This document shows, in pieces, positions 22,191 to 31,596 of a DNA stretch of 33,959 nt. The translations under genes were made by a program, and so were the position numbers. Numbering within the stretch: the first letter of the stretch is position 1; every line of letters starts with the position of its first letter. Source of the stretch: Clostridium sp. (GTDB taxonomy: Bacteria; Bacillota; Clostridia; Clostridiales; Clostridiaceae); NCBI GenBank assembly GCA_012512905.1, contig JAAZDF010000042.1:1-33959 (forward strand). Reading direction: 5' to 3'. The notes beneath the pieces were generated by a model. It ran no database searches and was not told the origin of the DNA. It worked only from the letters and a program-made list of their open reading frames with translations.

Positions 22191-22448
22191 ATGGAAAAGA
22201 TATATTTAAATGGGAAAAAAATGATAGAGCTGGAGAATACTCACAGATATTTAAAAAGAAAATTTATGTTCGACAATTATTATGGGGAAAATTTAGACGC
22301 TCTTTGGGATTTATTGTCAGAAAGGAAGGATACTATTAAAGTTATTATTTTTAATAGTGAGGATATTTTAATAAATCAAGGAAGTTATGGAATTAGCCTT
22401 TTAAAGGTTTTTAAAGACCTTGAAAACGTAGAATTAATATTAAGATAA
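22191..22448 (+). CDS. Barstar-family ribonuclease inhibitor
   Basis: Barstar binds barnase tightly in the cytoplasm and blocks its active site. With the ATG at 22191 the protein has 85 residues, close to the 89 of Bacillus barstar. DNYYGENLDALWDLLSE contains the tyrosine, the two aspartates and the tryptophan that contact barnase (equivalent to Tyr29, Asp35, Trp38, Asp39), and the closing segment LLKVFKDLENVELILR matches the barstar C terminus, with an acidic residue near the Glu76 position. AAAGGTG lies six bases before this ATG; an upstream TTG at 22173 overlaps the end of the ribonuclease gene and is less likely. Having the inhibitor directly downstream guarantees joint expression. Confidence 0.93.
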   Translation: MEKIYLNGKKMIELENTHRYLKRKFMFDNYYGENLDALWDLLSERKDTIKVIIFNSEDILINQGSYGISLLKVFKDLENVELILR

Positions 22449-22525
22449 GAGAGAGATATTATATATAAATACTGGTATTTAGTTGTTATAACAAAACGAA
22501 TCTTTAAGAATAAAAATTTCATTCA

Positions 22526-22554
22526 TTGACAAGATAATTTAGTTATAATATAAT
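22526..22554 (+). promoter_or_regulatory. Consensus promoter of the ileS T-box transcript
   Basis: A perfect TTGACA (22526-22531) and a perfect TATAAT (22549-22554) are separated by 17 bases. Confidence 0.85.
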
Positions 22555-22561
22555 TGATATG

Positions 22562-22797
22562 TTAAATATGCAGACAAGGAAGAGTAGTATTTAAAACTAG
22601 CATTTAGAGAGAGGTTGTATGGTGCAAAACCTTTGCTTATAAATATGAAAATCACCTTAGAGTAGATAGGCTGAAAAATTGGACTAAGCCTGTACGTAAT
22701 TTCGCGTTAAGAAATAGGATATTAGTAAGTATCTGAAGATAAATTTAGGTGGTAAAGCGAGACCTCGTCCTATTAAGGGCTGAGGTTTTTTTAATAT
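22562..22797 (+). promoter_or_regulatory. T-box riboswitch (isoleucine) upstream of ileS
   Basis: This leader senses uncharged isoleucine tRNA and permits read-through into ileS. The T-box sequence AGGTGGTAAAGCGAGACC lies at 22747-22764. The terminator ACCTCGTCC with GGGCTGAGGT and a T run follows to 22792 and can alternate with the antiterminator formed by the T-box. Stem I elements are visible: AGAGTAGTA near 22581, the GAGAGAGGTTGTATGGTGCAA segment near 22610-22627, and GAAAATCACC, where ATC at 22651-22653 is the likely specifier codon for isoleucine. A perfect consensus promoter drives it, and ileS starts 24 bases after the terminator. Confidence 0.88.
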
Positions 22798-22815
22798 GTT
22801 AAAAGGAGCTGGAAA

Positions 22816-25800
22816 ATGTATAAAAAAGTAGATTCAAAAAAATCTTTTGTTGCAAAAGAAAATGAAATAAGAGATTTTTGGGAAGAAAAAGATATAGTAA
22901 ATAAAAGCTACAGACTAAATCAAGATGGAGAAAGTTTTACATTCTTTGACGGGCCTCCAACAGCTAATGGAAAGCCTCATGTAGGGCATGTTCTGACAAG
23001 GGTAATCAAGGACCTTATACCAAGATATAAGGTAATGAAGGGTTATAAAGTGCTAAGAAAAGCTGGATGGGATACTCATGGACTTCCAGTTGAACTTGAA
23101 ATTGAAAAAAAACTTGGTCTTGATGGAAAAGAAGACATAGAAAATTATGGAGTTGAAAACTTTATAACAGAATGTAAGAAAAGTGTATTTAAATATACTG
23201 AGATGTGGAAAGACATGTCTGAAAAAATAGGTTTTTGGGTAGATATGGATCATCCTTATGTAACCTATGAAAACAATTATATTGAATCTGAGTGGTGGGC
23301 TCTTAAAAAGATATGGGAAAAAGATCTTCTATATAAAGGCTTTAAAGTAATGCCGTATTGTCCTAGATGTGGAACTGCACTTTCTTCTCATGAAGTTGCC
23401 CAAGGATATGAAGATGTAACTGATAACACTGCAATTGCAAAATTTAAAGTTGAAGGTACAGAAAATAAATATATACTTGCATGGACAACAACTCCATGGA
23501 CCCTTCCATCTAATGCAGCTTTAGCTATAAACAAAGCTTATGACTATGCAGAAGTTAAAGTTCTAGATGAGGAAACTTCTAAAGAAGAAATCTTTATTGT
23601 TGCTAAAGATCTTATAACAAAATTATTTGAAGATATTGACTATGAGATAATAAAAGAATTTAAAGGTGAGAAGCTTATAGGAGTCAGCTATGAGCAGCTT
23701 ATGCCATTTTATACTCCAGAGAAAAAAGCCTTTTATGTTATCCATGGAGATTTTGTAACATTATCTGATGGTACAGGTATAGTTCATACTGCGCCAGCTT
23801 ATGGTGAAGATGACTATATTGTGTGCAAAGAAAACAATATCCCATTCATACATTTAGTAAATGAAGATGGTACTTTTATGGATAGTGTAACTCCATTTAA
23901 AGGAATGGATGTAAGAAAAGCGGATAAGGATATTTTAAAATGGCTTGAAGAAAGAAATAAATTATTCTCTACAGAGAAATATGTTCACTCATATCCACAT
24001 TGCTGGAGATGCCATACGCCTCTTTTATATTATCCAAGAGATAGTTGGTTTATAAAAATGAGTTCACTTAGGGACGATTTACTGGAAAATTCAAACAGTG
24101 TTAATTGGCACCCTGACAATATAAGAACAGGAAGAATGGGTAAATTTCTTGAGAATGTTATTGATTGGAGTGTATCAAGAGATAGATATTGGGGAACACC
24201 ACTTCCAATTTGGGAATGTGACTGTGGACATAAAGAATGTATTGGTAGTATAGAAGAGCTAAAGGAAAAAGGAATCGATGTTCCAGAAGATATAGAGTTA
24301 CATAAGCCTTATATAGATAATGTGTACCTTAATTGTTCTGAGTGTGGAAAGAAGATGGAAAGAACTCATGAAGTAATAGATGCATGGTTTGATTCAGGAT
24401 CTATGCCTTTTGCTCAGTGGCACTATCCTTTTGAAAACAAAGAATTATTTGAAGAGAATTTCCCAGCTCAATTTATATCTGAGGCAGTAGACCAAACAAG
24501 AGGATGGTTTTATACACTGCTTGCAATATCTACAGCAATATTTGGGAAAAGTCCTTTTGAAAATGTTATAGTTCTAGGACATGTTCTTGATAATAAGGGA
24601 ATAAAGATGTCAAAGCATAAGGGTAATGTGGTAGACCCATTTCATGTAATAGAAACGGAGGGTGCTGATGCTACAAGATGGCATTTCTATACTTCTTCTG
24701 CACCTTGGCTTCCAACAAGATTTTCACAAAAAGATGTAGCTGAAAGTCAAAGAAAGTTTTTACTAACTCTTCAAAATGTATACTCATTTTATGTGTTATA
24801 TGCAAATATAGATAAGTTTAATCCGTTAGCTTATAAAGACCATAAATCAGAAGATATAATGGACAAATGGATTATCTCTAAATTAAATTCTTTGATTAAA
24901 GAGGTAGAATATAATCTAGATAATTATAGGGTAACTCAAGCTGCTTTAAGTATAGAAGAATTTACTGATGATCTTTCAAACTGGTATGTAAGAAGAAATA
25001 GAGAAAGATTTTGGAGCGAAGAGCTTACCGATGATAAGATTAGCGCATACAATACTCTTTACGAAGTATTAGTTAGCCTTATTAAGGTTGCTGCACCGTT
25101 TATTCCATATCTAACAGAAGATATTTATAAGAATTTAGTATTGAGTTTGGATGAAAATGCTCCAGAGTCTGTGCACTTTAATTCATATCCAGAATATGAT
25201 GAAAATCTTATAGATGAAAATCTTGAGAATGATATGGGTCTTGCATATAGCCTTGTAAGTCTAGGTAGAAGTGCTAGAAACACATCTAATATTAAAAATA
25301 GGCAGCCTTTAAGCAAGATTAGAATTTCAGTAAGAAAACTTCCAGAGTATTATGGTGATATTATTAAAAATGAGCTTAATGTAAAGGAAGTTATATTAGG
25401 AGCAGATTTATCAGAATATGTATCTTATGAGATTAAACCTAATCTTCCAGTAATTGGAAAAAAATATGGTAGATTTATACCTAAGATTAGAAAAGCTATA
25501 GGAAATATGGATCAAGCCTTCTTAGCAAACAAAATAAGAAATGGAGAAACTGTTGACATTGAAATTGATGGAAATACAATTGAGCTTAATGAAGAAAATC
25601 TATTAGTTACAATGGAAGGACTCTCTGGATATGCCTTTAGTGGAGAAGGTGAGCTTGGAGTAGTTTTAGATACTGAGATAAGTCCAGAGCTTAAAGAAGA
25701 AGGAAATGTTAGAGAAATTATATCTAAAGTTCAAATGTTAAGAAAAGAAAAAGATTTTGAAGTTGCAGATAGAATTGAATTTTATATAGATGGAGATAAA

Positions 25801-25947
25801 GATATACTAGATATTGTAAAAAAATATGAAGAGTATATAAGTAAAGAAGTTCTTTCAGAAAACATATTATACAATCAAGAATTTGAAAATGAAAAGATTG
25901 ATATAAATGGAAATGATGTCTATATAGGGCTAAAAGTAATAAAATAA
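22816..25947 (+). CDS. ileS: Isoleucyl-tRNA synthetase (type 2, eukaryote-like)
   Basis: IleRS attaches isoleucine to its tRNA and edits misactivated valine. The 1043-residue length matches the type 2 (ileS2, eukaryote-like) branch. [16 protein letters not shown] at 46-61 holds the HVGH signature, KMSKHKGN from 597 is the KMSKS loop, and [11 protein letters not shown] and [20 protein letters not shown] are diagnostic. Cysteine pairs CPRCG near 186 and CDCG...CSECG in the middle probably bind zinc. Type 2 enzymes are often less sensitive to mupirocin, which is an inference here. Expression is controlled by the T-box leader. A terminator follows the gene. The barnase/barstar pair lies upstream but has its own promoter. 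Confidence 0.97.
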   Translation: MYKKVDSKKSFVAKENEIRDFWEEKDIVNKSYRLNQDGESFTFFDGPPTANGKPHVGHVLTRVIKDLIPRYKVMKGYKVLRKAGWDTHGLPVELEIEKKLGLDGKEDIENYGVENFITECKKSVFKYTEMWKDMSEKIGFWVDMDHPYVTYENNYIESEWWALKKIWEKDLLYKGFKVMPYCPRCGTALSSHEVAQGYEDVTDNTAIAKFKVEGTENKYILAWTTTPWTLPSNAALAINKAYDYAEVKVLDEETSKEEIFIVAKDLITKLFEDIDYEIIKEFKGEKLIGVSYEQLMPFYTPEKKAFYVIHGDFVTLSDGTGIVHTAPAYGEDDYIVCKENNIPFIHLVNEDGTFMDSVTPFKGMDVRKADKDILKWLEERNKLFSTEKYVHSYPHCWRCHTPLLYYPRDSWFIKMSSLRDDLLENSNSVNWHPDNIRTGRMGKFLENVIDWSVSRDRYWGTPLPIWECDCGHKECIGSIEELKEKGIDVPEDIELHKPYIDNVYLNCSECGKKMERTHEVIDAWFDSGSMPFAQWHYPFENKELFEENFPAQFISEAVDQTRGWFYTLLAISTAIFGKSPFENVIVLGHVLDNKGIKMSKHKGNVVDPFHVIETEGADATRWHFYTSSAPWLPTRFSQKDVAESQRKFLLTLQNVYSFYVLYANIDKFNPLAYKDHKSEDIMDKWIISKLNSLIKEVEYNLDNYRVTQAALSIEEFTDDLSNWYVRRNRERFWSEELTDDKISAYNTLYEVLVSLIKVAAPFIPYLTEDIYKNLVLSLDENAPESVHFNSYPEYDENLIDENLENDMGLAYSLVSLGRSARNTSNIKNRQPLSKIRISVRKLPEYYGDIIKNELNVKEVILGADLSEYVSYEIKPNLPVIGKKYGRFIPKIRKAIGNMDQAFLANKIRNGETVDIEIDGNTIELNEENLLVTMEGLSGYAFSGEGELGVVLDTEISPELKEEGNVREIISKVQMLRKEKDFEVADRIEFYIDGDKDILDIVKKYEEYISKEVLSENILYNQEFENEKIDINGNDVYIGLKVIK

Positions 25948-25954
25948 TTTTTTG

Positions 25955-25987
25955 TAATGCTTGATTTAGGTCAGGCATTATTTTTTT
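25955..25987 (+). terminator. Terminator after ileS
   Basis: AATGCTTGA pairs with TCAGGCATT (one G-T pair) around TTTAGG, followed by a run of T residues. Confidence 0.8.
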
Positions 25988-26008
25988 CTGTTAAATAAAA
26001 TAATTTTT

Positions 26009-26073
26009 ATGTAAACATTTAACAAAAAACATGATAAACTGAGAGTGGAATGTAAACGGGAAATAGTTTACAT
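26009..26073. promoter_or_regulatory. ATGTAAAC/GTTTACAT repeats upstream of the LacI-family gene
   Basis: ATGTAAAC occurs at 26009-26016 and 26050-26057; its inverted copy GTTTACAT is at 26066-26073, eight bases from the second copy, and GTTTAC recurs at 26133-26138. The octamer is half of a typical LacI-family palindrome, so autoregulation is plausible. TTGTTAAA-type repeats lie between them. A TATAAT at 26115-26120 is the probable -10. Confidence 0.45.
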
Positions 26074-26193
26074 AAAATTTTTGTTAAAATAAAGATTTTT
26101 GAATGAATATGTATTATAATAATTATGATAAGGTTTACTTAAAACTGTATTGTTAAATAGAATAAAAAACATGTAATTATGGGGAGTGATATT

Positions 26194-27192
26194 ATGGCAG
26201 CTTCAATTAAAGATGTTGCAAAAGAAGCAGGTGTTTCTATAGCAACTGTATCTAGGGTTATAAATAAAGTAGATGTGGTTAATAAAGAAACAAAAGAAAA
26301 AGTAGAAAAGGCGATTATCAAATTAAATTATAGACCTAATATAGTAGCTAGAAGTTTGAAGACTCGAAGAACAGAAACAATAGGTATACTGGTACCTGAT
26401 ATTTCCAATCAATTTTATCCAGAAGTAGTAAGAGGGGCCGAAGATGTAGCTAATATATATGACTATAATATAATTCTTTGTAACTCTGATTCTGATATTT
26501 CAAAGGAAAAAGAATATATAAGAGTTTTAAAAGAAAAAATGGTAGATGGTATGCTTTATATGAGTTCATCTCTTGACGATGAAATTATAGAACTTATCGA
26601 TGAATTAAAAATGAAAACAGTTTTAATTGAAACAAAAGCACCAGGAAATAAATTTCCTAGTGTGACTATCGATAATATTAAAGCAGCTTATGATGCGACA
26701 AAGTATCTCTTAGATAAGGGGAATAAAAAAATAGGATATATTGGTATAAAAAAGGATAAATCTAATGCAGTTTCCTTAAGATATGATGGATATGTAAGAG
26801 CATTAAAAGAAAATAATATAGACTTAGATAATAAAAGGACATATTTCGGCGGAATGAAAGTATCAGATGGATATAATGGTATTAATGTAATACTAGAAAG
26901 TAGTGAAATAGACGCTGTGTTTTGCGCCTCTGACGAGATAGCTATGGGTGCAATAAATGCACTAAGAGATAAAGGAATAAGTGTTCCAGACGATGTTGAC
27001 GTTATTGGCTTTAATGATATTGATCTTGCAGCAATATTTTATCCGAAAATAACAACTATATCTCAACCTATGTATGATATGGGATCTGTGGGTATGAGAA
27101 TGCTTATAAAAAATATTAATAAGAAACCTCTTGATGAAGACCAATATCTTTTAAATTATCACTTGGTTGAAAGAGATTCTGTAAAAAAGTAG
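26194..27192 (+). CDS. LacI/GalR-family transcriptional regulator, CcpA-like
   Basis: The 332-residue protein has an N-terminal LacI helix-turn-helix and hinge (SIKDVAKEAGVSIATVSRVI, then LNYRPNIVARSLKTRRT) and a periplasmic-binding-protein-like core (IGILVPDISNQFYPEVVRG onwards). Several stretches resemble CcpA rather than sugar-specific repressors: YNIILCNSDSDISKEKEYI, VDGMLYMSS, and SQPMYDMGSVGMRMLIKNIN. CcpA works with HPr(Ser-P) in carbon catabolite control, so a lone location without sugar genes would fit; this remains an inference. The start is the ATG at 26194, seven bases after GGGGAG; an ATG at 26179 lies before that site. Repeated ATGTAAAC half-sites upstream suggest autoregulation. 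A lipid phosphatase gene follows 11 bases later. Confidence 0.88.
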   Translation: MAASIKDVAKEAGVSIATVSRVINKVDVVNKETKEKVEKAIIKLNYRPNIVARSLKTRRTETIGILVPDISNQFYPEVVRGAEDVANIYDYNIILCNSDSDISKEKEYIRVLKEKMVDGMLYMSSSLDDEIIELIDELKMKTVLIETKAPGNKFPSVTIDNIKAAYDATKYLLDKGNKKIGYIGIKKDKSNAVSLRYDGYVRALKENNIDLDNKRTYFGGMKVSDGYNGINVILESSEIDAVFCASDEIAMGAINALRDKGISVPDDVDVIGFNDIDLAAIFYPKITTISQPMYDMGSVGMRMLIKNINKKPLDEDQYLLNYHLVERDSVKK

Positions 27193-27203
27193 AAGGAGAA
27201 TAG

Positions 27204-27701
27204 ATGACTTATAAATATAACATGGAAAAGCTTTATGAAGAAACGGTTAAATCATTATCCGAAAGAGGTGTAGAGCTTATAGATATTGCTGAGATTGTTT
27301 TTACACTCCAAAAAGATTATACAAAAAACTTAACAATAGAAAAATGCAATGAGAGTGTAGTTCGCGTCTTAAAAAAGAGAGAAGTAATACATGCGGTACT
27401 TACCGGAATCGCTATTGATGAAATTGCTGAGAAAAAAGGTTTTAAGGAACCACTTCAAAGCATAATAGAATCAGATGAAGCTTTGTACGGAATTGATGAG
27501 GTACTTCCTCTTTCAATAGTGAACATATATGGAACTATTGGTCTTACCAATTTTGGTTATTTAGATAAAGAAAAAATTGGTATAATTAAGGTGCTAGATG
27601 AGGAAAAACATGATTTAGCTGTTAATACTTTTCTTGATGATATAGTAGCAGCATTAGCAGCTGCTGCAGCTAGTAGAATAGCCCACTCTGAGAAAGATTA
27701 A
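27204..27701 (+). CDS. yutG: Phosphatidylglycerophosphatase A-family protein (YutG-like)
   Basis: PgpA-family enzymes remove phosphate from phosphatidylglycerophosphate. This 165-residue soluble form matches Bacillus YutG along its whole length: LSERGVELIDIAEIVFTLQK, KREVIHAVLTGIAIDEIAEK, SDEALYGIDEVLPLSIVNIY and the C-terminal TFLDDIVAALAAAAASRIAH with its acidic pair. It lacks the membrane helices of E. coli PgpA, so its true substrate is open. AAGGAGA precedes the ATG, and it forms an operon with the LacI-family regulator, closed by a strong terminator. Confidence 0.88.
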   Translation: MTYKYNMEKLYEETVKSLSERGVELIDIAEIVFTLQKDYTKNLTIEKCNESVVRVLKKREVIHAVLTGIAIDEIAEKKGFKEPLQSIIESDEALYGIDEVLPLSIVNIYGTIGLTNFGYLDKEKIGIIKVLDEEKHDLAVNTFLDDIVAALAAAAASRIAHSEKD

Positions 27702-27719
27702 AAATTTAATTTAATTTTA

Positions 27720-27748
27720 AAAAAGGTGCGTCTTGCGCACCTTTTTTT
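27720..27748 (+). terminator. Terminator after the PgpA-family gene
   Basis: AAAAAGGTGCG and CGCACCTTTTT pair around TCTTG, followed by more T residues. Confidence 0.9.
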
Positions 27749-28271
27749 AGTTATCAAAGAAAGTAGTCTTCGAAAACTAATATATATTTAATGGAAGGCT
27801 ATACTTTTTAAAAATCGGTGCAATGCATGAATACCTATAATACTATCTTGTAACAAAATAGCTAATTGTCATTATTCTTTTCATGAGAAATGTTTTTATA
27901 AATAAGTATAAAAAAGTCGCTACTATTTTGTATATTATGAGCTCATATGAAAATTATTTAATTCCACATAATAGTGGTATTTTTTTAAAATATTAATAAA
28001 AAACAGCTATTATAGCTCCGCAGATTAGAAACGAAACTTTTTGAAAGATAATAAAACCTATAACTCCAATGAACCTCCACTACTGAGTACAGTAGCGCAC
28101 TGAAAGGGATACTCTTTTTAAGACGGATAGATATAATAAAACATAATTTCTGTGTAAAGTATTTTGTGAAGAGTACATAATTTTAAATATCTGTAATTAA
28201 ATTCTTCTATTAACATACTATATGAGATATAATATGTTAATAAAAACAAAGATTAAAGGGGTGGATAAGAT
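27748..28271. other. Gene-poor gap of about 520 bases with a possible gene remnant
   Basis: No intact gene is visible. A short hairpin CCAC-N6-GTGG with a T run at 27964-27987 could be a weak plus-strand terminator, and AGCTATTATAGCT at 28005-28017 is a small palindrome. On the minus strand, 28079-27993 reads as 28 open codons ending in TAA and translating to a hydrophobic helix pattern (FIGVIGFIIFQK, FLICGAIIAVFY) without a start codon; it might be the end of a decayed membrane-protein gene. A TATAAT at 28226-28231 is the probable -10 for the MATE gene. Everything else is unassigned AT-rich sequence. Confidence 0.3.
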
Positions 28272-29654
28272 TTGGGTGATAGAGCGAAATTGATGGGTGA
28301 AGAAAATATATTGAAATTGTTTGTAAAGTTTTCCTTGCCTGCTATTTTAGGAATGCTTGTCCAGTCTATGTATAATATTGTAGATAGAATTTTTATAGGA
28401 AACATTCCTGAATATGGTGGATATGCTATAAGTGGTGTAGGTGTAGTTCTTCCGATAACATTTATAATAATGGGATTTAGTATGCTCTTTGGTATAGGTG
28501 CAGGAGCAAATATATCAATTAAGTTAGGTGAGGGAAAGGATAAAGATGCTGAAAAACTTTTTGGTGCAGGTCTTTTTATGCTTATTGTCACTGGAGTTTT
28601 TATAACAGTATTTGGACTAATGTTTTTAGAAAAAATTGTTAATTTGTATGGTGCAGATGACAGTATTAGAATTTATGCTAAAAATTACTTAAGAATAATA
28701 TTATATGGAAATGTTTTTAACACAGTTGCTTTTGGGTTAAATAATATAATACGAGCAGAAGGTAATCCTAAAATAGCAATGTATACAATGCTCATTGGTG
28801 CAATTATAAATACAATTCTTGATCCGATTTTAATATTTACATTTAATATGGGAGTATCAGGAGCTGCCCTAGCAACTATAATAGCTCAATTTGCAACTTT
28901 TATATGGACAATAAGTTACTTTATAAATAAAAAAAGTATGCTAGAACTTAAAAGAAAGTATATAAAATTTAATAAGGAGCTAGTATTTAAAATAATGTCT
29001 ATAGGTGCATCTCCTTTTGCAATGCAAGTTGCAGGTAGTGTTATAGGAATTATTATGAACCGTAGTTTGCTTTTTTATGGATCTTCTAAAGCTATAGGAG
29101 CTTATGCGGCAATAAATTCCATTGTAACTTTATTTTTTATGCCAGTTTTTGGTATGAATCAAGGCTTACAACCAATTGTTGGATATAACTATGGTGCAAA
29201 AAATTATGATAGGGCTAGAGAAGCTTTGAAAGTTGCAATAATCGCAGCTACAATGGTAACTGCAACTGGAGGAATATTGATTCAGTTATTTCCAGAAATG
29301 TTTATAAATTTTGTTACAAAAGATGCAGACATTAGGTTAATAGGGGTCCAAGGTATAAAAAGATTTATGCTTTTTATGCCTGTTATAGGATTTCAAATTA
29401 TAAGCAGTACTTTTTTTCAAGCTATTGGAATGGCTAAAAAATCATTTATCCTATCGATGTTAAGACAGGTAATAATACTTATACCACTTCTCTTAATACT
29501 TCCTAATATATATGGACTTATGGGTATATGGACAGCAGCTCCAATATCAGATATGTTAACAACGATTATAACTGGTATATTTTTATATATTCAATTAAAA
29601 GACATGAGGAAGGAAGAAAAATATTTTGAGAGTGCTGAAAAAATAAAAATTTAA
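28272..29654 (+). CDS. MATE-family multidrug/metabolite exporter
   Basis: The 460-residue protein has about twelve membrane helices in two repeats and typical MATE segments: FSLPAILGMLVQSMYNIVDR near the start, GGYAISGVGVVLPITFI, GAGANISIKLGEGK, NNIIRAEGNPKIAMYTMLIG, LDPILIFTFNMGVSGAALAT and the second-repeat FGMNQGLQPIVGYNYGAKNY. It belongs to the DinF/NorM-like Firmicute group that exports drugs or metabolites using a Na+ or H+ gradient. The start is a TTG: AAGGGGTGG ends seven bases before it, whereas no ribosome binding site precedes the first ATG (28293). It is a single gene converging on the ABC exporter pair. Confidence 0.92.
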   Translation: MGDRAKLMGEENILKLFVKFSLPAILGMLVQSMYNIVDRIFIGNIPEYGGYAISGVGVVLPITFIIMGFSMLFGIGAGANISIKLGEGKDKDAEKLFGAGLFMLIVTGVFITVFGLMFLEKIVNLYGADDSIRIYAKNYLRIILYGNVFNTVAFGLNNIIRAEGNPKIAMYTMLIGAIINTILDPILIFTFNMGVSGAALATIIAQFATFIWTISYFINKKSMLELKRKYIKFNKELVFKIMSIGASPFAMQVAGSVIGIIMNRSLLFYGSSKAIGAYAAINSIVTLFFMPVFGMNQGLQPIVGYNYGAKNYDRAREALKVAIIAATMVTATGGILIQLFPEMFINFVTKDADIRLIGVQGIKRFMLFMPVIGFQIISSTFFQAIGMAKKSFILSMLRQVIILIPLLLILPNIYGLMGIWTAAPISDMLTTIITGIFLYIQLKDMRKEEKYFESAEKIKI

Positions 29655-29666
29655 AAAATAATCAAT

Positions 29667-29715
29667 AAAAAAACTGAGTATAAGGTTAGTTTCCACCTTG
29701 CACTCAGTTTTTTTA
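29667..29715. terminator. Bidirectional terminator between MATE and ABC genes
   Basis: AAAAACTGAGT pairs with ACTCAGTTTTT, an inner AAGGT/ACCTT stem continues it, and A and T tracts flank it on both sides. Confidence 0.85.
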
Positions 29716-29724
29716 TTTATATAT

Positions 29725-31596
29725 TTATTCTTCAAATTGAGACTGATATAGATTATAGTAAAATCCTTTTCTATCAATAAGCTCATCATGATTTCCAGTT
29801 TCAACAATATCGCCATCATCTAACACAAGTATTAAATCAGCATTTCTAATTGTTGAAAGTCTATGAGCTATAACGAAACTTGTTCTACCTTCCATTAGTT
29901 CTTCCATACCGTTTTGTATAAGTACCTCTGTTCTAGTATCTACAGAACTTGTAGCCTCATCTAAGATGAGTATATTAGGATCATTTAAGAATACTCTAGC
30001 AATTGTAAGTAACTGTTTTTGTCCTTGACTTATATTGCTTCCTTCTTCATCGATAATAAGATTATAATCCTCAGGAAGTGTTCTTACAAAATGGTCAACA
30101 TAAGATGCTTTTGATGCATTAACTACTTCCTCATCAGTAGCAGATAATTTTCCATATCTAATGTTTTCCATAATTGTTCCATTAAATAGCCATGTATCTT
30201 GAAGAACCATACCAAGGGTGGATCTAAGATCTGATCTTGGTATATCTGTAATATCTGTTCCATCAATCAATATACTACCTTCATTAACTTCATAAAACCT
30301 CATTAGTAGTTTTACTATCGTAGTTTTTCCAGCTCCCGTAGGACCAACAATTGCAACGTTTTGACCTGGATTTACTTTTAGTGAAAAGTTATTTATAACC
30401 ATTTCATCATCATTATATCCAAAGGAAACGTTTTTAAATTCTACTTGTCCTTTTGCATCTGAAAGTGATTTTTCTGTACTTTCTACTGGAATTTCATCTT
30501 CTTCAAGAAACTCAAATATTCTCTCAGAAGCTGCAACAGATGTTTGAAGTACATTTGAAATTTCTGCTATTTCTCCAATGGGTTGATTAAATCTTCTTAT
30601 ATATTGAATAAAAGCTAGAATATCACCAACTCTTATACTACCAATAATAGTAAGATATACTCCAAGAATTGAAGCAACAACATAACCTAGATTACCAATA
30701 AACATCATTATGGGTTGGCTAAGTCCTGCAAAAAATTGAGATTTCCAAGCGGATTCATAAAGGTCTTCATTTATATATTGAAAGTTTTTATTAGCTGCAT
30801 CTTCGGCACTAAAAGCTTTCATAACTATGTGGCCACTAAAAGTTTCCTCCACATAACCGTTTGCTTCACCAAGATATATCTGCTGGTTTCTAAAAAACTT
30901 TTGAGAGACCTTAACTAGGGATAATATAAGCGTTGCACTAATAGGTATTATAAGTATAGATACTAGTGTCATTGTTAAATTAATTGTAAGCATTATTATT
31001 ATAATTCCTATTAGAGTAGTTATTGCTCTTACAATTTGTGACAATGATTGATTAAGTGTTTGTGATACTGTATCAACATCATTAGTCATTCTTGACAGTA
31101 CATCACCATGAGAATGTGTATCAAAATATTTAAGTGGTAGCCTGTTTATTTTTTGTGATATATCTTTTCTTAAATTATAAGATACGTCCTGCGCTACATT
31201 TGCAACAATAAAACTCTGTATAAAAGAGAATACTGCTGATACTAAGTATAATGAAAGTAAAATTAATAAAATTCTAGAAATTCTAGTAAAGTCTATTCCG
31301 GCTGATGTTCCTGTTATTTTGCCTACTAGACCTTCAAATATAAGTGTTGTAACATCTGCAAGAACCTTAGGTCCTGCTATAAAAAATACTGTGCTACCTA
31401 TTGAAAATATTAAAACGATAATAAGTTTAAAGTAGTAAGGTTTTAAAAAAGTCATAAGTTTAATTAAAGAAGCCTTGAAGTCTTTAGGCTTTCTAGCTTT
31501 AGCTCCTTTTAGTTTAGGACCTCTACCCATGTGACCACTTTCAGGAACTTTGTCTGTGTTTTTATTATGAGAAGAATAATTCTTTTTTCTTTCCAT
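29725..31596 (-). CDS. ABC exporter half-transporter, catalytic-site subunit of a heterodimer
   Basis: This 623-residue half-transporter has a basic N-terminal extension (about 50 residues), six membrane helices to about 350, and a C-terminal ATPase domain. Walker A GPTGAGKTT is near 416, Walker B with the catalytic glutamate is ILILDEATSSVD, and the signature motif is the altered ISQGQKQ instead of LSGGQ. Its partner has a normal VSGGQRQ signature but an Asp in place of the catalytic Glu. Pairing the two therefore gives one active and one degenerate ATP site, as in BmrCD, LmrCD and TM287/288. Its ATG overlaps the stop of the upstream partner by one base, and GGAGGAG lies within the partner's last codons. 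Probable multidrug exporter; substrate unknown. Confidence 0.93.
   Translation of the reverse strand: MERKKNYSSHNKNTDKVPESGHMGRGPKLKGAKARKPKDFKASLIKLMTFLKPYYFKLIIVLIFSIGSTVFFIAGPKVLADVTTLIFEGLVGKITGTSAGIDFTRISRILLILLSLYLVSAVFSFIQSFIVANVAQDVSYNLRKDISQKINRLPLKYFDTHSHGDVLSRMTNDVDTVSQTLNQSLSQIVRAITTLIGIIIIMLTINLTMTLVSILIIPISATLILSLVKVSQKFFRNQQIYLGEANGYVEETFSGHIVMKAFSAEDAANKNFQYINEDLYESAWKSQFFAGLSQPIMMFIGNLGYVVASILGVYLTIIGSIRVGDILAFIQYIRRFNQPIGEIAEISNVLQTSVAASERIFEFLEEDEIPVESTEKSLSDAKGQVEFKNVSFGYNDDEMVINNFSLKVNPGQNVAIVGPTGAGKTTIVKLLMRFYEVNEGSILIDGTDITDIPRSDLRSTLGMVLQDTWLFNGTIMENIRYGKLSATDEEVVNASKASYVDHFVRTLPEDYNLIIDEEGSNISQGQKQLLTIARVFLNDPNILILDEATSSVDTRTEVLIQNGMEELMEGRTSFVIAHRLSTIRNADLILVLDDGDIVETGNHDELIDRKGFYYNLYQSQFEE

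Noticed and set aside
22961-22990. HVGH instead of HIGH in IleRS as an altered active-site motif
   Set aside because: Only the two histidines and the glycine are required, and all are present in the standard order.
26050-26073. Upstream palindrome of the LacI-family gene as a classical cre site
   Set aside because: The half-sites are separated by eight bases and there is no central CG-fused 14-mer, so it does not fit the cre consensus.
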